From contig QCWG01000001.1 of NCBI GenBank assembly GCA_003149575.1, positions 277,183-341,182 of the forward strand: 64,000 bases of DNA. Direction: 5' to 3'. A program made the position numbers and the translations under genes. The DNA is from Altererythrobacter sp. XM-24bin4. Lineage in GTDB: Bacteria > Pseudomonadota > Alphaproteobacteria > Sphingomonadales > Sphingomonadaceae. The notes beneath the pieces were generated by a model. That model did not search any database. It was not told where the DNA came from and saw nothing but the letters and a program-made list of their open reading frames with translations. This document shows, piece by piece, positions 1 to 13,139 of the stretch (positions are counted from its first letter, which is position 1; each line of letters opens with the position of its first letter).

Positions 1-83
1 TCCGGATCCTCTCCCCCGGAATTCCGCAAGCGCCCCGGCTGGATGACAGGCTCCCGGAGCCGCCCAGCCTTAGGGCAGCGAGC

Positions 84-128
84 GAGACGCGGTCACCAGT
101 TCCCAATACCTTAAAGTGACCGCGTCTC
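84..128. repeat. Perfect 13-bp inverted repeat, 19-nt loop
   Basis: The arms are 84-96 (GAGACGCGGTCAC) and 116-128 (GTGACCGCGTCTC), exact reverse complements around a 19-nt A/T-richer loop. It would form a very stable stem-loop. Neither strand has a T-run after the stem, so it is not a textbook intrinsic terminator. It lies in the 326-bp stretch with no supported gene at the left edge of the window; apart from this and the hairpin at 217-238 I see nothing in that stretch. Confidence 0.75.
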
Positions 129-216
129 CATCGCACACTTGTCAGCTCGTATGAATTTTTCGCTGACTGCGTAACCAAACAGCATTGGCCAGCGAACTTC
201 CATTTGACACTGCAAC

Positions 217-238
217 TGCCTGAGCGCCCCCTCAGGCA
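217..238. repeat. Perfect 8-bp hairpin with C-rich loop
   Basis: TGCCTGAG (217-224) and CTCAGGCA (231-238) pair perfectly across the loop CGCCCC. It is the second hairpin in the gene-free left edge, about 90 bp from the 3' end of the acyl-CoA synthetase gene on the minus strand. No T-run follows on either strand. It could help end transcription of the minus-strand gene, but that is a guess. Confidence 0.6.
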
Positions 239-326
239 TGCGAGGCGCGGCTAGCGTGCGATATTGACCCCTCCCCCCCCTGAACGGACGGTGGTCGCGC
301 CTCCAGTCTGCTGCAGAATGTGTGAG

Positions 327-4557
<4,231 letters not shown>

Positions 4558-4577
4558 TCAAGGAGCACACATCCCGC

Positions 4578-5663
4578 ATGCCGCAAGACCCCGAAGCTGA
4601 CAGCTACGAACATCTTGGCTTCCTGCTGCTGCTGGGCTTGCTGACGGTTGGCGTCGTCTTTGTGGTCTGGCCATTTGCGACACCGCTGCTGTGGGCAGCG
4701 TTGGCGGCGATCATGTTCCAGCCGCTGTTCCAATGGTTTCTCGTCCGGCTCGCTAATGGTCCCAATAAAGCTGCGATTGCAACGCTGTTGTTCATCACTT
4801 TTGTCGTTCTTTTGCCCGGGTTCTTCATTGGCAGCATGATTGTCGAACAGGCAGCAGGCGTCGTGCGCGCGTTCCAGCAAGGCGATTTGGACGTTGCCTC
4901 TTGGGGCGACCAGATTCTTGGCGCGTTGCCAGCTGTCATTCGCGAACAAATGGACGCATACGGACTGGCTGATTTACAGGACGTGCAAGCGCGCGCGCAG
5001 GAGCTTTTAACCGAAAGCGCCGGTTTGATCGCGCAACAAGCCATTGCCATTGGTGGCGGAGTGTTCAGTTTTGTCCTGTCCTTCCTGATGGGGCTTTACG
5101 TCGCTTACTTCCTGCTGCGCGATGGCAAGAAGATCGGCGAAGCGATCCAGTGCGGGCTCCCACTGGATAATTCGATTGCCGCAAAGCTGGCTGAGCGGTT
5201 CCTGCTGATTGTGCGCGCAACGATCAAGGGATCGGTGGTGGTAGGCTTGGTTCAAGGCGGATTGGGTGCAATAACATTCTGGATCGTCGGGATCGAGGCA
5301 GCCTTGCTGCTCGGCTTGCTGATGGCGATATTTTCGCTTCTGCCAGCAGTCGGAACGGGCATCGTCTGGCTTCCGATGTCGATCTATCTGCTCGCGTCAG
5401 GCTATATTTGGGAAGGCGTGTTTGTGATTGTCTCAGGCGTGGCCGTGATAGGCATGGCGGACAATGTTCTGCGCCCGATTCTGGTAGGCCGGGATACCGG
5501 AATCCCTGACTGGATCATCCTGGTCACGACACTGGGTGGCATCGCGACTATGGGCCTGTCCGGCGTGGTGCTTGGCCCGCTGCTCGCCGGGCTCTTCCTG
5601 GCCGGGTGGGGCATCGCGCAGGAATATTTGCTGCACCACAATTCACCACCAGTAGAAAGCTGA
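4578..5663 (+). CDS. AI-2E family (PerM-like) membrane transporter
   Basis: Integral membrane protein of the AI-2E exporter/PerM family, 361 aa, with about seven or eight hydrophobic segments: an N-terminal pair, a soluble loop around residues 90-140, and a C-terminal block containing the family-typical GIVWLPMSIYLL, DNVLRPILVGR and GLSGVVLGPLLAGL. Substrates in the family are diverse (autoinducer-2, peptides, Na+/H+ exchange have been reported), so the cargo is unknown. AGGAG at 4561-4565 precedes ATG 4578; an in-frame TTG at 4554 overlaps the gyrB stop and is a less likely start. It is probably co-transcribed with gyrB, 20 bp upstream. Confidence 0.87.
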   Translation: MPQDPEADSYEHLGFLLLLGLLTVGVVFVVWPFATPLLWAALAAIMFQPLFQWFLVRLANGPNKAAIATLLFITFVVLLPGFFIGSMIVEQAAGVVRAFQQGDLDVASWGDQILGALPAVIREQMDAYGLADLQDVQARAQELLTESAGLIAQQAIAIGGGVFSFVLSFLMGLYVAYFLLRDGKKIGEAIQCGLPLDNSIAAKLAERFLLIVRATIKGSVVVGLVQGGLGAITFWIVGIEAALLLGLLMAIFSLLPAVGTGIVWLPMSIYLLASGYIWEGVFVIVSGVAVIGMADNVLRPILVGRDTGIPDWIILVTTLGGIATMGLSGVVLGPLLAGLFLAGWGIAQEYLLHHNSPPVES

Positions 5664-5673
5664 GCGCAGCGCG

Positions 5674-6411
5674 ATGCACCGCGTAGCGCCGGGGTCGCAA
5701 GCTGAACAAGTCGGACGCTTGCTGATTGCCGCAGTGCTGGTGGTGTTCGCCCCGCTACTTCCCTTTGGCAATTATCTGATCTATCCGTTCATGATACTGG
5801 GCACGTGGTTTCACGAAATGGGTCATGGGCTCACCGCAATTATATTCGGCTATGACTTCGAGCGGCTGATCATCTATTCAACCGGATCGGGTGTCGCAGA
5901 AAGCAGCATGCCTGCAGACGCCTCGCGCTTCTCGCGCGCAATGATCGCAGCAGGCGGGCCCTTGGGGCCCAGTTTCATTGGATCGGCGCTCATCCTGGCC
6001 AGCGCGAAAACCCGATTGTGGCGCCCCGCACTAATCACGCTCTCATTGATCATCACAATCTCGACAGTGATTTGGGTGCGTTCGAGCACTGGCTGGATCG
6101 TGTTGCCCGCAATCGCGGTCGGGTTGGCCTTGCTCGCATGGAAAGCAAGCGCTGGCTGGGTGCGGTTTACGCTGCAATTCCTCGGCATGCTGGCAGCGCT
6201 GAGCATGTTTATGAGCTGGGACTATCTGTTCATGGAGCAAGCCAACATAGGCGGGCAGTTAATCCTGTCAGACACAGGTGCGATCGAGGCAAATCTGTTG
6301 CTGCCGCACTGGTTCTGGGCGCTGGCACTGATTGCCGCAGCCACGCTGATGATCGGCACAAGCCTTAGGTACGCATTGCGCGAAGACGGCAGCGGTATCG
6401 GCTGGAGATAA
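5674..6411 (+). CDS. M50B family membrane metallopeptidase-like protein
   Basis: Hydrophobic 245-aa protein with the zinc-binding motif HEMGH at residues 47-51 in the first membrane region, followed by GGPLGPSF near 93-100, the pattern of the Peptidase_M50B family. It would be an intramembrane or membrane-embedded zinc peptidase; no substrate is evident. About six to seven hydrophobic segments are visible. It starts 10 bp after the AI-2E transporter gene and is probably in the same transcription unit. M50B proteins are poorly characterised, so proteolytic activity is an inference from the HExxH motif. Confidence 0.8.
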   Translation: MHRVAPGSQAEQVGRLLIAAVLVVFAPLLPFGNYLIYPFMILGTWFHEMGHGLTAIIFGYDFERLIIYSTGSGVAESSMPADASRFSRAMIAAGGPLGPSFIGSALILASAKTRLWRPALITLSLIITISTVIWVRSSTGWIVLPAIAVGLALLAWKASAGWVRFTLQFLGMLAALSMFMSWDYLFMEQANIGGQLILSDTGAIEANLLLPHWFWALALIAAATLMIGTSLRYALREDGSGIGWR

Positions 6412-6432
6412 CCCTCGGCCAGAGCCGAAATC

Positions 6433-7062
6433 TCAGGTCGCGATACGCAGTGTGTTCACACCACGCGCTCCGCCGTCTTCGGATGACAGACCGATAAAGA
6501 TCGTATCGATAATGCGCGCCAGCTTGTCTTCGTTCAGCCGTTCTTCGATGTAAATGAGCCCGTCCGGGATGGTGTAGCTGCTCACCATCTGGTTGATCAG
6601 CGAAAGACACTGGTCGATTTCCAGTCCGGCGAAATAACCATCGTGCTGCGCCTGAGCGATCAGTTCCGAAAGATAGTGATCGGCCAGGTCGACAAAGCCG
6701 CGCGCACGCTCGAAGCGGGCTGCGCCTGCCTCACACATGCGAGCAAATGCGATCGGGTCAGCCCGATAGCGCTCTCTATTGACTGCGAAACGACGGGCAA
6801 AGAACTCGTACATCTTGCGGTTCGAGGGAAGATCGCTGCTGGCCACTTCTTCCATGATCGCGACATGCGGCTCAAACCACAGTTCCACGGTCGCTTCGAA
6901 CAAATCATCGTCGCTTTCAAAAAGTTCGTCCAGCTTGCGCCGCGAAATGCGCCCGGTGGCCGCTACATCGGTCAGCCGGATTTCTTAGCCACGCTCTTCG
7001 AACAGCTCACGCGCAACCAAGGCGGCGTTCCGGCGCGCAACAGGGATTTCTTCAGCAGTCAT
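6433..7062 (-). pseudogene. TetR family regulator interrupted by in-frame TAA
   Basis: From ATG 7062, well placed behind GAGGAG, the minus strand reads MTAEEIPVARRNAALVARE, then LFEERG, a TAA stop at 6987-6985, and then in the same frame EIRLTDVAA and SRRKLDELF. This is the first helix and the helix-turn-helix of a TetR-type repressor, with the stop at the residue after ERG that is usually an aromatic. The remaining 156 codons (ligand-binding region) are open to 6433. No good start lies between the stop and the HTH, so as read the gene cannot make a DNA-binding repressor. A sequencing error or readthrough is possible. It is convergent with the M50B gene. Confidence 0.72.
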
Positions 7063-7191
7063 TGGTGGGGAGGCTCCTCTGCTGCCGTGTTATCTAGACA
7101 CTGCAGAGCGCCGCTTAAACCCGTTTCATTCGAATTCTTTGCAAAACAGCGCGCAAAAACCACACAAGAACTTCGATTGAACGCACAATCA

Positions 7192-7821
7192 TCAAGCTTT
7201 GCGGTCTTCCGCGATAATCGCGCGAGCTTGCGCTTCGAGCACTTTGAAGCGTTCATTGTTGGGCAGTTTGACCCGGAACCATGCACACAATTGCAGCAAG
7301 TCTTCCCCATAATTTCCGGTTGGATAGAATGGCTCGCCAAAGCCGATGACCATGTGTTCATTGTCAGCGATTGCCGGGACAATGGGCACATCGGCTGCCT
7401 GTGCGATACGATAGAAACCCGACTTCCAGCTACCGTCGGTTGAGCGCGTGCCCTCAACCGCGATCACCAATGCCAATTCGCTGCGTCTTTCGAATTCAGC
7501 CTGCATCTGTTCGATGACGCCGCCCGGCGCGCTGCGATCGACCGGTATACCGCCCATATCGAGCATGAAATTGCGCATGATCCCTTCAAACAGCGTGTGC
7601 TTTCCCATGAAATTGGGCTGCACTTGCTCATGCTTGGTGGCGCCGGCAAAAAACACGAAGTCCCAGTTGGATGTATGCGGCGCGCCAGCGATCACATATT
7701 TTTTGATGTCTTTGGGCAGATGCCCTTCGATCTTCCAGCCCTTCCACTTGTAAAGGAACAGGATGATCCGGTTCACCAGCCGCGAAAGCAGCGTGACGTT
7801 ACGGGTTTCATTATGTCGCAA
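7192..7821 (-). CDS. 1-acyl-glycerol-3-phosphate acyltransferase-like (PlsC family)
   Basis: Membrane-associated acyltransferase of the lysophospholipid acyltransferase superfamily, 209 aa. Motif I is HTSNWD (H49, D54), the catalytic H(X)4D; motif III is EGTRS at 123-127, which binds the phosphate of the acceptor. The variant HTSNWD and the short length match a sphingomonad-type PlsC-like group rather than the main housekeeping PlsC, so the acceptor (lysophosphatidate, ornithine lipid precursor or other) is open. The start is TTG 7821 behind a GAGAG sequence; no better in-frame start is seen. It follows ivd-mccB on the same strand with a 78-bp gap. Confidence 0.85.
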   Translation of the reverse strand: MRHNETRNVTLLSRLVNRIILFLYKWKGWKIEGHLPKDIKKYVIAGAPHTSNWDFVFFAGATKHEQVQPNFMGKHTLFEGIMRNFMLDMGGIPVDRSAPGGVIEQMQAEFERRSELALVIAVEGTRSTDGSWKSGFYRIAQAADVPIVPAIADNEHMVIGFGEPFYPTGNYGEDLLQLCAWFRVKLPNNERFKVLEAQARAIIAEDRKA

Positions 7822-7899
7822 TGTTTGGTCTCTCCCCTGCGTGTTTCTCTGCCCTCAATCAGGTGACTTACGCAAGCGAAAGGGTGAATGGCTCGTCCA

Positions 7900-9507
7900 T
7901 CACATCCTGAACACGCCGAACGCGGGCCGCTCTGCAATCGGCGCTTCAAGCGTTGCGGCGAAGGCCAGCCCCAGCACATCGCGGGTCTGGACCGGATCGA
8001 TCACGCCATCGTCCCACATCCGCGCGGTGGCGTAATAGGGATTGCCTTCATCCTCGTATTTCTGGCGGATCGGTGCCTTGAAGGCCTCTGCCTCATCGGG
8101 GGTCCAGCTGTCGGCATCGCGATGCACTGTTGCGAGGACGCTGGCCGCCTGTTCGCCGCCCATCACGCTGATGCGCGCATTTGGCCAGGTGAACAGGAAG
8201 CGCGGGGAATAGGCGCGCCCGCACATGCCGTAATTGCCCGCGCCAAAGCTGCCGCCGATCACCACGGTGACCTTGGGCACGGTGGCGGTCGCAACGGCAG
8301 TAACCAGCTTCGCGCCATGCTTGGCAATGCCCTCGGCTTCGTATTTTCCGCCGACCATGAAGCCGGAGATATTTTGTAGGAACAACAGCGGGATACGGCG
8401 CTGACACGCCAGTTCGATAAAGTGTGCGCCCTTTTGCGCGCTCTCGGAAAACAGCACGCCATTATTGGCGAGGATCGCGACCGGCATCCCCCAGATATGC
8501 GCAAAACCGCACACTAGCGTCGAACCGTAATGCGCCTTGAACTCATGGAACTCGCTGCCGTCGACCAGCCGCGCGATCACTTCCTTCACGTCATAAGGCG
8601 CACGCACATCCTTGGGCACCAGAGCATACAGATCGTCCGCATCGAATTTGGGTGGGCGCGGATCTCTCAGCGCGACATCCTTTGCCGCAGCCGTGTTCGC
8701 GCCTAGCTGGCTCACGATATCGCGCACGATGGTGAGCGCGTGCTCGTCGTTCTCCGCCAAGTGATCGACCACGCCCGATTTCTTGGCGTGGAGATCGCCA
8801 CCGCCCAGATCCTCTGCGCTGATCTCCTCGCCCGTCGCGGCCTTTACCAGTGGAGGCCCGGCAAGGAAGATCGTGCCCTGATTGCGCACGATCACCGTCT
8901 CGTCGCTCATGGCGGGAACGTAAGCCCCACCTGCGGTGCAGCTGCCCATCACGCAGGCGATCTGCGGAATACCGAGCGCGCTCATATTCGCCTGATTGAA
9001 GAAAATCCGCCCGAAGTGTTCGCGATCAGGGAAGACCTCGGACTGATAGGGCAGGTTCGCCCCGCCGCTATCGACGAGATAGATGCACGGCAGGCGGTTC
9101 TCCTGCGCGATCTCCTGTGCGCGCAAGTGCTTCTTGACCGTCATCGGGTAGTAGCTGCCGCCCTTCACGGTCGGATCGTTGCAGACGATCATCACCTGCC
9201 TACCACTGACGCGGCCAATGCCGCAGATCATGCTCGCGCCAGAGACATCGCCTTCATACATTCCATTCGCAGCGAGTTGGCCGACTTCGAGGAAGGGCGA
9301 ACCCGGATCGAGCAGGCGTTCGACGCGTTCTCTCGGGAGAATCTTGCCGCGCGACACATGCCGTTCTCGATGCTTCTCCGGCCCACCCAATGCGGCCTCG
9401 GCGACGCTTGCGCGCAAACCATCGGCCAGCGCCTTGTTATGATCAAACCGCGCCTTCGCGTCTGGCGCTTCGCGATCGAGCTTCGTGGTGAGAACAGGTG
9501 CGGTCAT
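7900..9507 (-). CDS. mccB: Methylcrotonoyl-CoA carboxylase carboxyltransferase (beta) subunit
   Basis: Carboxyltransferase that moves CO2 from biotin to 3-methylcrotonyl-CoA in leucine and isovalerate breakdown. The 535-aa product has the crotonase-like acyl-CoA carboxyltransferase fold with typical stretches [57 protein letters not shown] and [16 protein letters not shown]. These favour methylcrotonyl- over propionyl-CoA carboxylase. Its start overlaps the ivd stop by 4 bp (ATGA), so the two are translationally coupled. The biotin-carrying alpha subunit and the hydratase usual in a liu cluster are not next to it; the next gene downstream is the acyltransferase. Confidence 0.93.
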   Translation of the reverse strand: MTAPVLTTKLDREAPDAKARFDHNKALADGLRASVAEAALGGPEKHRERHVSRGKILPRERVERLLDPGSPFLEVGQLAANGMYEGDVSGASMICGIGRVSGRQVMIVCNDPTVKGGSYYPMTVKKHLRAQEIAQENRLPCIYLVDSGGANLPYQSEVFPDREHFGRIFFNQANMSALGIPQIACVMGSCTAGGAYVPAMSDETVIVRNQGTIFLAGPPLVKAATGEEISAEDLGGGDLHAKKSGVVDHLAENDEHALTIVRDIVSQLGANTAAAKDVALRDPRPPKFDADDLYALVPKDVRAPYDVKEVIARLVDGSEFHEFKAHYGSTLVCGFAHIWGMPVAILANNGVLFSESAQKGAHFIELACQRRIPLLFLQNISGFMVGGKYEAEGIAKHGAKLVTAVATATVPKVTVVIGGSFGAGNYGMCGRAYSPRFLFTWPNARISVMGGEQAASVLATVHRDADSWTPDEAEAFKAPIRQKYEDEGNPYYATARMWDDGVIDPVQTRDVLGLAFAATLEAPIAERPAFGVFRM

Positions 9508-10673
9508 CCCGCAGCCCCGATCAGTTCGCGCCCGATCAGCATTCGGCGGATTTCATTCGTGCCCGCGCCGATATCGAGCAGCTTGGCATCGCGCATATAG
9601 CGCTCCACCGGCCAATCGAGCGTGTAACCTGCGCCTCCCAGCGCCTGAACACTTTCGGCGGCTGCGCGGAAGGCGTTCTCGCTCGACAGCAAGATCGCGC
9701 CCGCCGCATCGAAGCGGGTGGTCTGGCCAGCATCACACGCCTTTGCCACCGCATAGGTGTAGGCACGCGTCGATTGCAGCGCGACATACATGTCCGCTAC
9801 CTTGGCCTGCATCAGCTGGAAGCTGCCGATGGGTTTGCCGAATTGCTTGCGTTCGCGCAGATAGGGGATGACCGTGTCGAGACAGGCCTGCATAATGCCG
9901 AGCTGAATGCCCGACAGCACCACACGCTCATAATCCAGCCCGCTCATCAACACGCCCACGCCGCCATTCAGCGGCCCCATGATGCGTTCTTCGGGTATGT
10001 GGCAATCGTCGAACACCAGCTCTGCCGTGGGTGAGCCTTTCATGCCGACCTTCTCGATTTTCTGGCCGATGGAGAAGCCTGCATCGCCCTTCTCGATCAG
10101 GAAGGTCGTGATCCCGCGCGAACCCGCAGTGCCATCGGTCTTGGCATAGACTACCAGAGTGTCTGCCTCCGGTGCATTGGTGATCCAGAACTTTGTGCCA
10201 TTGAGCACATAGCCGCCCTGCACGGCCTCGGCCTTGAGTTTCATCGAGACAACGTCAGAGCCCGCACCCGCTTCGGACATGGCGAGCGAACCGACATGCT
10301 CGCCAGAGATCAGCCCGGGCAGATATTTGGCCTTCTGCTCTTCATTGCCCCAGCGGCGAATCTGATTGACGCAGAGGTTCGAATGCGCGCCGTAAGAAAG
10401 TCCCAGCGAGGCGCTAGCGCGGCTGACTTCCTCAACGGCGATGACATGCTCGAGATAGCCGAGGCCCAGCCCGCCATCTTCCTCATCAACGGTCAGACCA
10501 TGCAGGCCAAGCTCGCCCATTTGCTGCCACAGCTCTGCGCGCGGGAAATAGTCTTCGCGGTCAATCTTGTCCGCCAACGGGGCGATTTGCTCGTCGGCAA
10601 ACCGGCCCACGCTGTCGCGGATCATTTCTGCCGCTTCGCCCAGCTGGAAATCGAAATCGGGTGTGGCACGCAT
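9504..10673 (-). CDS. ivd: Isovaleryl-CoA dehydrogenase
   Basis: FAD-dependent acyl-CoA dehydrogenase of leucine catabolism, 389 aa. The class can be told from other acyl-CoA dehydrogenases: the catalytic glutamate sits in [11 protein letters not shown] in the middle of the protein, and the usual C-terminal YEGT is replaced by [10 protein letters not shown], as in isovaleryl-CoA dehydrogenases. FAD/substrate motifs [10 protein letters not shown] and [19 protein letters not shown] are intact. ATG 10673 has GAGGAG about 10 nt upstream. It is the first gene of the ivd-mccB unit. Electrons would go to ETF. Confidence 0.93.
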   Translation of the reverse strand: MRATPDFDFQLGEAAEMIRDSVGRFADEQIAPLADKIDREDYFPRAELWQQMGELGLHGLTVDEEDGGLGLGYLEHVIAVEEVSRASASLGLSYGAHSNLCVNQIRRWGNEEQKAKYLPGLISGEHVGSLAMSEAGAGSDVVSMKLKAEAVQGGYVLNGTKFWITNAPEADTLVVYAKTDGTAGSRGITTFLIEKGDAGFSIGQKIEKVGMKGSPTAELVFDDCHIPEERIMGPLNGGVGVLMSGLDYERVVLSGIQLGIMQACLDTVIPYLRERKQFGKPIGSFQLMQAKVADMYVALQSTRAYTYAVAKACDAGQTTRFDAAGAILLSSENAFRAAAESVQALGGAGYTLDWPVERYMRDAKLLDIGAGTNEIRRMLIGRELIGAAG

Positions 10674-10767
10674 TGTCTGAACTTCTCCTCTTCAATTCCC
10701 ATAACAGCGCACGGGGTTTGCGCAAACCGGTTGCAGCTGAAATCATCTGGCAATTGCACGTCGTCTC

Positions 10768-11607
10768 TTGGCCTTGCCGCTGGCTTTCCCTAGAGTTGTG
10801 TCAATCGAGCGGGGCGAAATCATTTCCGACACATTGCCAGATAGCGTGATCCATTTCCGTGCAGTGGCGCGGCATTTCGACGATGTCATCGCGGTTGGCG
10901 GCGTGGATTTGAGCGTCGCGGCCGGATGCTTCGTTGCGCTGGTCGGCGCGTCGGGCTCCGGCAAGTCAACGCTGATGAAAATGGTCAACGGGTTGGAACA
11001 ACCGACCACTGGCCAGGTCATCTTTGCCGGTGAGGATGTGTCTACTCAGCCACCAGCAAAGCTGCGCCGGCGCATTGGCTATGTGTTCCAGTCAATCGGC
11101 CTGTTCCCGCATATGAATGTGGCCGAGAATATCGGGATCGGCCCACGCCTGTCAGGGCAAAGGCTTGGCGATGGGCGAATTCGCGCATTGCTCGAGCTGG
11201 TGGAGCTTGAGGCGGATATGACAAGCCGCATGCCAGACGAGCTTTCAGGCGGCCAGCGCCAGCGTGTCGGCGTGGCTCGCGCGCTGGCGAACGAGCCAGA
11301 GCTGCTGCTGATGGACGAGCCGTTCGGCGCGCTTGATCCGATCACGCGTGATGCTTTGGGCGAGCGCGTGCGCGCGCTGCATGATGCCTTGGGCCTCACC
11401 AGCATCATGGTAACACACGACATGGCCGAAGCTTTGCTGCTGGCTGACCGCGTTCTGGTGATGGATGCAGGCCTGATCGTCGCGGACGAAACACCCGCCG
11501 CATTGCTAGCCGGCAAAGGCGGAGAGATCGCGCAAGGGTTAGTAGCCGTGCCACGCGCGCAGGCTGAAAAGCTTGCAGCCATGGAACGCGAAGGCAGCAG
11601 ATCGTGA
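10768..11607 (+). CDS. Osmoprotectant (glycine betaine/choline) ABC transporter ATP-binding protein
   Basis: ATPase of an OpuC/YehX-type importer, up to 279 aa. It has Walker A GASGSGKST, Q-loop YVFQSIGLFPHM, signature LSGGQRQRVGVARAL, Walker B LLLMDEPFGALD and the switch His in MVTHDMAEAL. The short product lacks the C-terminal CBS pair of some OpuCA/ProV proteins. The start is uncertain: TTG 10768, GTG 10798 or GTG 10846 are in frame and none has a clear ribosome site; the conserved part begins with VIHFRAVARHF at 10846. It overlaps the next gene by 4 bp (GTGA), so both belong to one transporter. It is divergent from ivd. Confidence 0.87.
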   Translation: MALPLAFPRVVSIERGEIISDTLPDSVIHFRAVARHFDDVIAVGGVDLSVAAGCFVALVGASGSGKSTLMKMVNGLEQPTTGQVIFAGEDVSTQPPAKLRRRIGYVFQSIGLFPHMNVAENIGIGPRLSGQRLGDGRIRALLELVELEADMTSRMPDELSGGQRQRVGVARALANEPELLLMDEPFGALDPITRDALGERVRALHDALGLTSIMVTHDMAEALLLADRVLVMDAGLIVADETPAALLAGKGGEIAQGLVAVPRAQAEKLAAMEREGSRS

Positions 11608-13139
11608 ACGGGTTCCGGGATGCCTTGCTGGGCCTGGGCCCGCAACTTTCTGCGCATATCCTGTTGTCCGCGTCCGCCATCGTATTGGGTATTCTCGTAG
11701 CGCTGCCGCTTGCCGTGTGGGCCAGCCGTTCACCACCGGTGGCGCGTGTCGCCTTGGGTTTTGCAAGTCTTGTTCAAACCATCCCGGCGCTGGCACTGCT
11801 GGCATTGTTCTTCCCGATCCTGCTGAGTCTGCGCGTCATCTTTGGTGAAGGCTTGCCAACCTTGGGCTTTCTGCCCGCGCTGCTTGCGCTGGCACTGTAT
11901 GCCTTGCTGCCGATCCTGCGCAATGCCGTGACTGCGCAGGCCAATCTCGATCCCGGCGTATTGGAAGCGGCAGACGGCGTAGGCATGACCAAATGGCAAA
12001 AGCTCAAGCTGGTCGAAGCGCCGCTGTCTGCCCCCTTCATCATGGCGGGTATTCGCACCGCAAGCGTGTGGACCATCGGGGCGGCAACGCTCGCCACCAC
12101 GATCGGCCAGCCGAGCCTGGGCGATCCGATCTTCGCCGGATTGCAAACGCAGAACTGGGTGCTGGTGCTGGCGGGCTGTTTCGCATCGGCAGGCCTGGCG
12201 CTGATTGCAGATGCTCTGCTGGGCCTGATCGAGCGCGGGATGGCCACACGCCAGCGGGGGCTGGCACTTGGCGGCCTGGTAATGGTCATTCTGGGCATCG
12301 CTGCGGCGGCGTTTGCGCAATTCGGTGGCGGCGAGCGCGAACGCATCCTGATCGGAGCAAAGGGTTTTTCGGAGCAATATGTGCTCGCGCGGCTGATCGG
12401 ACAGCGGCTGGAAGCCGAGGGATATGCTGTCGAATATCGTGACGGGCTGGGTTCAGCCGTGGCGCATAGCGCGGTTTCCAGCGCCGATATCGATCTGCTG
12501 GTGGACTACACTGGCACAATCTGGGCCAATCAGATGAAGCGCACCGACAACCCGGCGCACGAACAGATGTATAATCAGATCTCGGATTGGGAGCGGGAAA
12601 CAAGCGGCACCGTGGTGCTTGGCCGCATAGGCTTCGAGAATGCCTATGGCCTCGCAGTGCGGCAAGATGTCGCCGAAAGTCGCAACCTGACCTCGATCGC
12701 TGATCTGGCCAGTATCGCCCCCCAACTCACAATCGGTGGAGATCCCGAGTTTTTCGAGCGACCCGAATGGATCGCGGTACGCGATGCCTATGGCCTGCGC
12801 TTTGGCCAGACCAGAAACTTTGCGCCGACATTCATGTATAACGCGCTCAAATCGGGAGAAGCGGATGTGATCAGCGCCTATACTTCGGACGGGCGCATCG
12901 CTGCAGACAATCTGGTGCTGCTGGACGACCCGGCCGGGGCATTTCCGAACTATGACGCGATCCTGCTGGTCAGCCCGGATCGGGCAACGGATGCCGCGCT
13001 ACTCTCAGCGCTCACACCCGTGATTAATGCGATCGACGTTGATGCGATGCGCGAAGCCAATTACGCGGTCGACCGCGACACGGACAAGCTTACGCCAGAC
13101 GAAGCCGCGCGGATGCTGGCAGCGCGCGTCGGACTTTAG
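11604..13139 (+). CDS. Osmoprotectant ABC transporter, fused permease and substrate-binding protein
   Basis: A 511-aa fusion. Residues about 1-235 form the membrane permease, with several hydrophobic helices and the coupling-region motif VLEAADGVGMTKWQKLKLVEAPLS (EAA loop). Residues about 245-511 form an OpuAC/OsmF-type binding domain: ILIGAKGFSEQYVLARLIG, YTGTIWANQMKR and EADVISAYTSDGRI. A hydrophobic helix just before the binding domain would hold it on the outer face of the inner membrane. It pairs with the upstream ATPase to make a two-gene importer for a quaternary ammonium or similar osmolyte. GTG 11604 is used. Its stop overlaps the stop of midA tail to tail (13136-13139). Confidence 0.9.
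   Translation: MNGFRDALLGLGPQLSAHILLSASAIVLGILVALPLAVWASRSPPVARVALGFASLVQTIPALALLALFFPILLSLRVIFGEGLPTLGFLPALLALALYALLPILRNAVTAQANLDPGVLEAADGVGMTKWQKLKLVEAPLSAPFIMAGIRTASVWTIGAATLATTIGQPSLGDPIFAGLQTQNWVLVLAGCFASAGLALIADALLGLIERGMATRQRGLALGGLVMVILGIAAAAFAQFGGGERERILIGAKGFSEQYVLARLIGQRLEAEGYAVEYRDGLGSAVAHSAVSSADIDLLVDYTGTIWANQMKRTDNPAHEQMYNQISDWERETSGTVVLGRIGFENAYGLAVRQDVAESRNLTSIADLASIAPQLTIGGDPEFFERPEWIAVRDAYGLRFGQTRNFAPTFMYNALKSGEADVISAYTSDGRIAADNLVLLDDPAGAFPNYDAILLVSPDRATDAALLSALTPVINAIDVDAMREANYAVDRDTDKLTPDEAARMLAARVGL

Noticed and set aside
8740..9600. 286-codon open frame antisense to mccB and ivd
   Set aside because: Shadow of a strongly conserved gene; product is His/Arg-rich without domain pattern.
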